From: Serilophus lunatus
Lineage: Eukaryota; Chordata; Aves; Passeriformes; Eurylaimidae
DNA length: 64,000 nucleotides
Assembly: GCA_013399895.1 (NCBI GenBank)
Contig: VXBA01000323.1
Span: forward strand, 186,001-250,000
Direction: 5' to 3'
The notes below the pieces were generated by a model, which worked only from the letters and a program-made list of their open reading frames with translations, made no database searches and had not been told where the DNA came from. The stretch's first letter is position 1; each line of letters opens with the position of its first letter. This document shows, one piece after another, positions 60,001 to 64,000 of this stretch. The position numbers and the translations under genes are program-made.

Positions 60001-63000
60001 AACACTAGAGACAGTTAAGTTATACTCTAAGTACTTAAATACTAATGCATCTTATTTTTTCTGATTTAAAAATCAAACTGAAACTAGATTGAGATTCACC
60101 TTCATGCTATGCCGCTAATTTTTATCTAAGTTTAATCTAAACAAAAACATTACACAAAAAGACAAGCAACAGTAGAAGGATGATAGGAAGAAGTAACTGC
60201 TGGAAAAGTAACTGACTTTGAAAGATCCAAAGCCTTTCCAAGTATTTTACAGTAAACAGATTTGACTTATGGTTTGGAAATCAAGGGAAACACTGAATTT
60301 CTTTCCATGACTCCCCACTTGAGCTGTTAGTTTGGGCATAATTAGCAACAATAATCAAAATTGTTATTGTTCTCTCAAAATAATATAAATACCACTACTC
60401 AATTAAGTTAGCACATATTAAGTATAGCTGAAAGCCCAGCTACAATCTGCCATGGCCAGTACACTTCACTGAACAATATTCTCTCCCACTTTTTTGCTAA
60501 ATGCCTTCTCATCAAAACAGACGGTACACTCTGAGCACAGATTCGCCAGTAACGAATTCTCAGCCTCAGCTATTGCCCTGTTCACCCCGGTCATACACAC
60601 AGAAATACTTTACACCCATAAAGAGAGGCTTTACAACAGCCTGGTGTTTTATTGAAACACTACCATCTGATGTCAATTAAGCAATTAGCACCATTGTTAG
60701 AACTGCACACTGAACACACAGCTGCTCAACCACTTCGGAGTTTCTGGATAACAGAAAGTGAAAAGTCATTAACACCTAGAAACTGCAGGAAGAACTAACG
60801 GCACACTGTGAGAAAACCTTCACATGTAGAATGTTTTGCTCATATCTACTGGGATGTGTCACAACTCTGCTCTAAATGAACTCAGTTTTTAATTTTTCAT
60901 AAAGTAAAGAGTAACAACTTCAATATCTCAGGAAACTGTAATTCACAAAAATGAATTAAAAAAGAACTGCTTTTCCTTTATAACATTGTAAGGAAACTGT
61001 CATATTCATCATGCACTAGTTACCAAACCATGAGATCATATAGTCTCATCTTTGCCTTCATTCATGAAATGTACTTAGTACCTCTTCTTTTACACTTGAC
61101 ACCATTCTGCAGGTAAATGTGCAGCCGTCTCCCTACGCAAGTTTTGACCTAATCTTTAAAAGGCCCAACAAATCTACAGTCCTTTCCAAGACAGATTTGA
61201 TCAATAAATCCCAAAAAGCAAAATCCCTCTAATGAAATATTTTAAAATTTATATTTCCCGTAATTGCCAGCAAGTAAAATAGATTTTGAATTTAAATAGT
61301 CCATTTTTTAAAAAAAAAAAACCCTCAGTAATTTACATGTATTTCTTTGTGGAGACAAAGCATGAAATTCTCATTTACTTAAAGGATCTTAGTAAGATTT
61401 CAAATACCAGGAAAGCTCATTAAGATCTAGAGAGAGAGAATTTAAGATTTACATTTTGTTTACAGCATTGTATCAGGCCTCCATATGAATGGACCAAAAG
61501 AATGAACGGAACAAACAGAATGAAGAGAACAAACAGTAATTAAAACTTTAAAAGCTGATGTTTCATATGACTATAGAATGGCACAAAAAAAATTCATATA
61601 ATCATCTGATAAATTTGACAAAGCATTACCTCAATGTCAGGCTCTGTAAACAAAGTAAATTACTTCAGGCATCTTTAAGTCATATGGACAGATGCCACTG
61701 AATATATAATTCAATGGAATACCAAAATGCAGTACATCAGAGGCAATCACAAAAAAACCAGAACAACTCTCTCCCAGGACCTCCAATGACTAAATAACAC
61801 ACTTCCTAAGGAATGTCACTCATAATAGGATCTGCTGCTACAGAATAGTTACTACTGCATTTCTTTTCAGTAAAAGAATTAAATCCTTGGATGATGATTT
61901 TCATCAGAAATAACATCTGAAATCAAAACTCCCTCAAACCAATTGCCTACAAATGACACAATGGTGCACACAAGTATATGCAGAGGGAGAAGAAAGAGAA
62001 AAGTGTTCTTTGACTACAAATATGGTATTTTATTTTTAACTCTCAGGAAAGGGGTGTGATTAGAAACAAAAGTGGATATATTTTAACTACAGAAAATGGT
62101 GCCAGGTCCAAAAATGAATTTTCCAACCAAGCCGTATCTATATTATTTGGTGGATCCTGATTTTCTGATCTTTCTTTCCACCTCCTTCAAGGGTCTGTAG
62201 AGGCAGTCAGAAGGGGAAATACATTCATAACCATAGTAATAACTTTATGTGAAATGGCTTGAAGTTGCGAAGAGAAAATGCAGAAATATGACAATGAACT
62301 GATGCAAAGTACTGTAACTGACAACTGTAAGAACAAACATTCTGTCACAAGGGCAAATATTCCAGGTGCAATAAAATACCTGACACTTCTATATGTGTAC
62401 TTAATACAAATTTTATCTCAGCTTTCCAGTTCATGCCTCCTTGAGCACTGTACTTAGAATAAAAGGTTTCTGAGGCCATTCCTATACAGCCACATTGCTA
62501 TTGTGTCACATGAGCTGGCACAGGACACTGCAGTACAGCACTCATAGACAGTCCAATTCTCCTTCCTGATTTCCAGTTTGGAACATCACCTTTAACTGAA
62601 TTGCATACATTCTCTACTTTGAATGGTTGCATCATTTGACTTCCTGGATGACAAGGCCAGTCATTTGCCTTCCTCTTAAAAAAAGTTACAGTAATTCTTT
62701 GTTTCACATACATAAAAACTATTCCCAGTTACTTACACATGATTATGATCTTTTCTGAGTGGTCAATTTAAATTCCAAATATTGCCAAGATACTGGCCCA
62801 TTAGGTATAGCTATTTGTGATGCTTCTGCTTTCTCTTCAGGTGAAAGAATCTTGTTCAATTTTCCTGTTTATGTCAAAGAAAAGTAGCAATAAAAGTGAT
62901 ACAAATAGAAGTCTCCTATTCCATTCACATATGCAATCTTAAGGCAATTTCAAGGAATCACTGGAAGGACAGCAAACAGGTACATTTATGAAATATGTTG

Positions 63001-64000
63001 ATTTCTGAGCAGCTGGAAAAATGCTTCCGCTTCATTCCTGTTTCTTCCTCTTACTGTACCAGCTCTGACACATTTTGCTCCTTGCTGTCAGTGGGGCATG
63101 GACACGCTGTGCCTCCTTGCACATCTTCCCAGGCCCAGTCAAGAACAGCCACTACATGGAAATCCTTTCAAGAGTGTCTCACTTGCAATTAGAAAGGCAA
63201 ATAAGAAACTATACTTCAAATACAAGTGATAAGAGAAACTGAAAGGGAAAGTGTCACATAAGACACGTGGTATTTGACAGTCTTAGCACTTGGTTTAATT
63301 AAAAATCAAGTTTATACCTAAGTAGCTCCAGACCAACAGCTGAAATTAAGGCTTGTGGAGAAAATTTGCAGCTTCCTTAGGTGCTAACAAAAGCTGCAAA
63401 GCAGCAAGAGCAATTGTATTTCTAGCAAGCCATTAAAATGCCATTAAGATTTGCATGCCGTGCTGGTCAAACTCAGATTGTCTGTAAAGATAGTTTTAAA
63501 GGGGTTTTTTTATTCTCTTAGTTGCCAGGAAATACTTTTATTTACAATAATTCACCAATAAACAATCTAAAGAGATTAAACTTTTCAGGTCAAAATTAAC
63601 TGAATTTTTTAAAAACATGTTCACAGATTCCAAAGGAACAGGAGGGTGGAGAGAGGCAAGCAGCAGATTGCTTTCATTCATTAAAAAAACCCATACTATC
63701 TGCTCTCTTTCCAATGAAGCCACTAAATTGTTTAAAAAAAAAATACCCCTGCTGTGAATCTCTTCCAAAGAAAAAGTTAATGCATATGGACACAATATGC
63801 ATTGGCAAAACTGACAAGATCAGAGGCAACTAAAGTCATTCCTAAGTGGTGTTCTTGTAGGAGCTTCAGGTTATTCCAAAGGGAACATATTCTAAGAGTA
63901 AGCTTTACATTTAGAACAGTAAATTACCATCAGGTTTCAAGTGACCATGTTCAGAACCGGTCACAGTGACAACATCTAAAAGGATTTTACCAAACAAAAG
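57008..64000 (-). other. ATP11A: Intron 1 (3' part) of ATP11A
   Basis: At least 6,993 bases upstream of exon 2. No exon 1 sequence, CpG-rich promoter region, or repeat family was recognised. A near-duplicate pair of 18-base words (TATGTTGAATGTCCTGAA type) lies at 57342-57382, and a 15-base A run at 59175-59189. Short open frames on both strands match no protein family. Confidence 0.75.

Noticed and set aside
62498..62713. Possible alternative first exon
   Set aside because: The frame has a methionine but no CpG-rich context, no similarity to ATP11A N termini and no supporting donor in the right phase that I could confirm.
1..64000. CRISPR array, bacterial operon, phage or defence system
   Set aside because: The sequence has vertebrate exon-intron structure, CR1 repeats and no dense coding. 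No regularly spaced repeats are present.

Overview
The window is vertebrate genomic DNA, most likely from a bird: AT-rich, with compact introns, CR1 LINE fragments as the dominant interspersed repeat, and two pieces of an avian-type retroviral LTR. No bacterial gene organisation is present. All recognisable coding sequence belongs to one gene on the minus strand, ATP11A, a class VI P4-ATPase (phospholipid flippase).

The gene runs from high to low coordinates. Exon 1 and the promoter lie beyond position 64000; intron 1 fills 57008-64000. Exons 2 to 28 (27 exons, 3288 coding bases, 1096 codons) could all be placed with GT-AG borders and agreeing phases, and the reading frame is unbroken. If exon 1 supplies 13 residues as in human ATP11A and the exon at 4830-4918 ends the protein, the total is 1134 residues, the length I recall for the human protein. 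Residue numbers below use that assumption. The actuator, phosphorylation (DKTGT), nucleotide-binding (KGAD) and hinge (GDGAND) motifs and ten membrane segments are present, so the gene looks functional.

The 3' end is the most interesting part. Exon 28 ends on a codon boundary and can join at least two alternative tails: a conserved 25-residue tail (4830-4918), and a 29-residue tail with a strong acceptor (2112-2216). A third in-phase cassette candidate carrying a CxxC motif lies at 1940-1990. Only the first is familiar to me. A second point of interest is a tandem 5' splice site followed by a perfect 12-bp hairpin just after exon 25.

Layout: 1-2111 is 3' flank, UTR or further tail exons; 2112-6533 holds the alternative tails and exon 28; 8284-19659 mostly encodes the C-terminal membrane segments TM5-TM10; 19557-29693 the phosphorylation and nucleotide-binding domains; 32061-45896 TM1-TM4 and the actuator domain; 45897-56884 the long intron 2; 56885-57007 exon 2. 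Repeats are CR1 relics near 9.5-11.0, 17.3, 30.8-31.6, 41.5, 42.6 and 49.5 kb, and LTR pieces at 37.4-37.9 and 44.3-44.6 kb.
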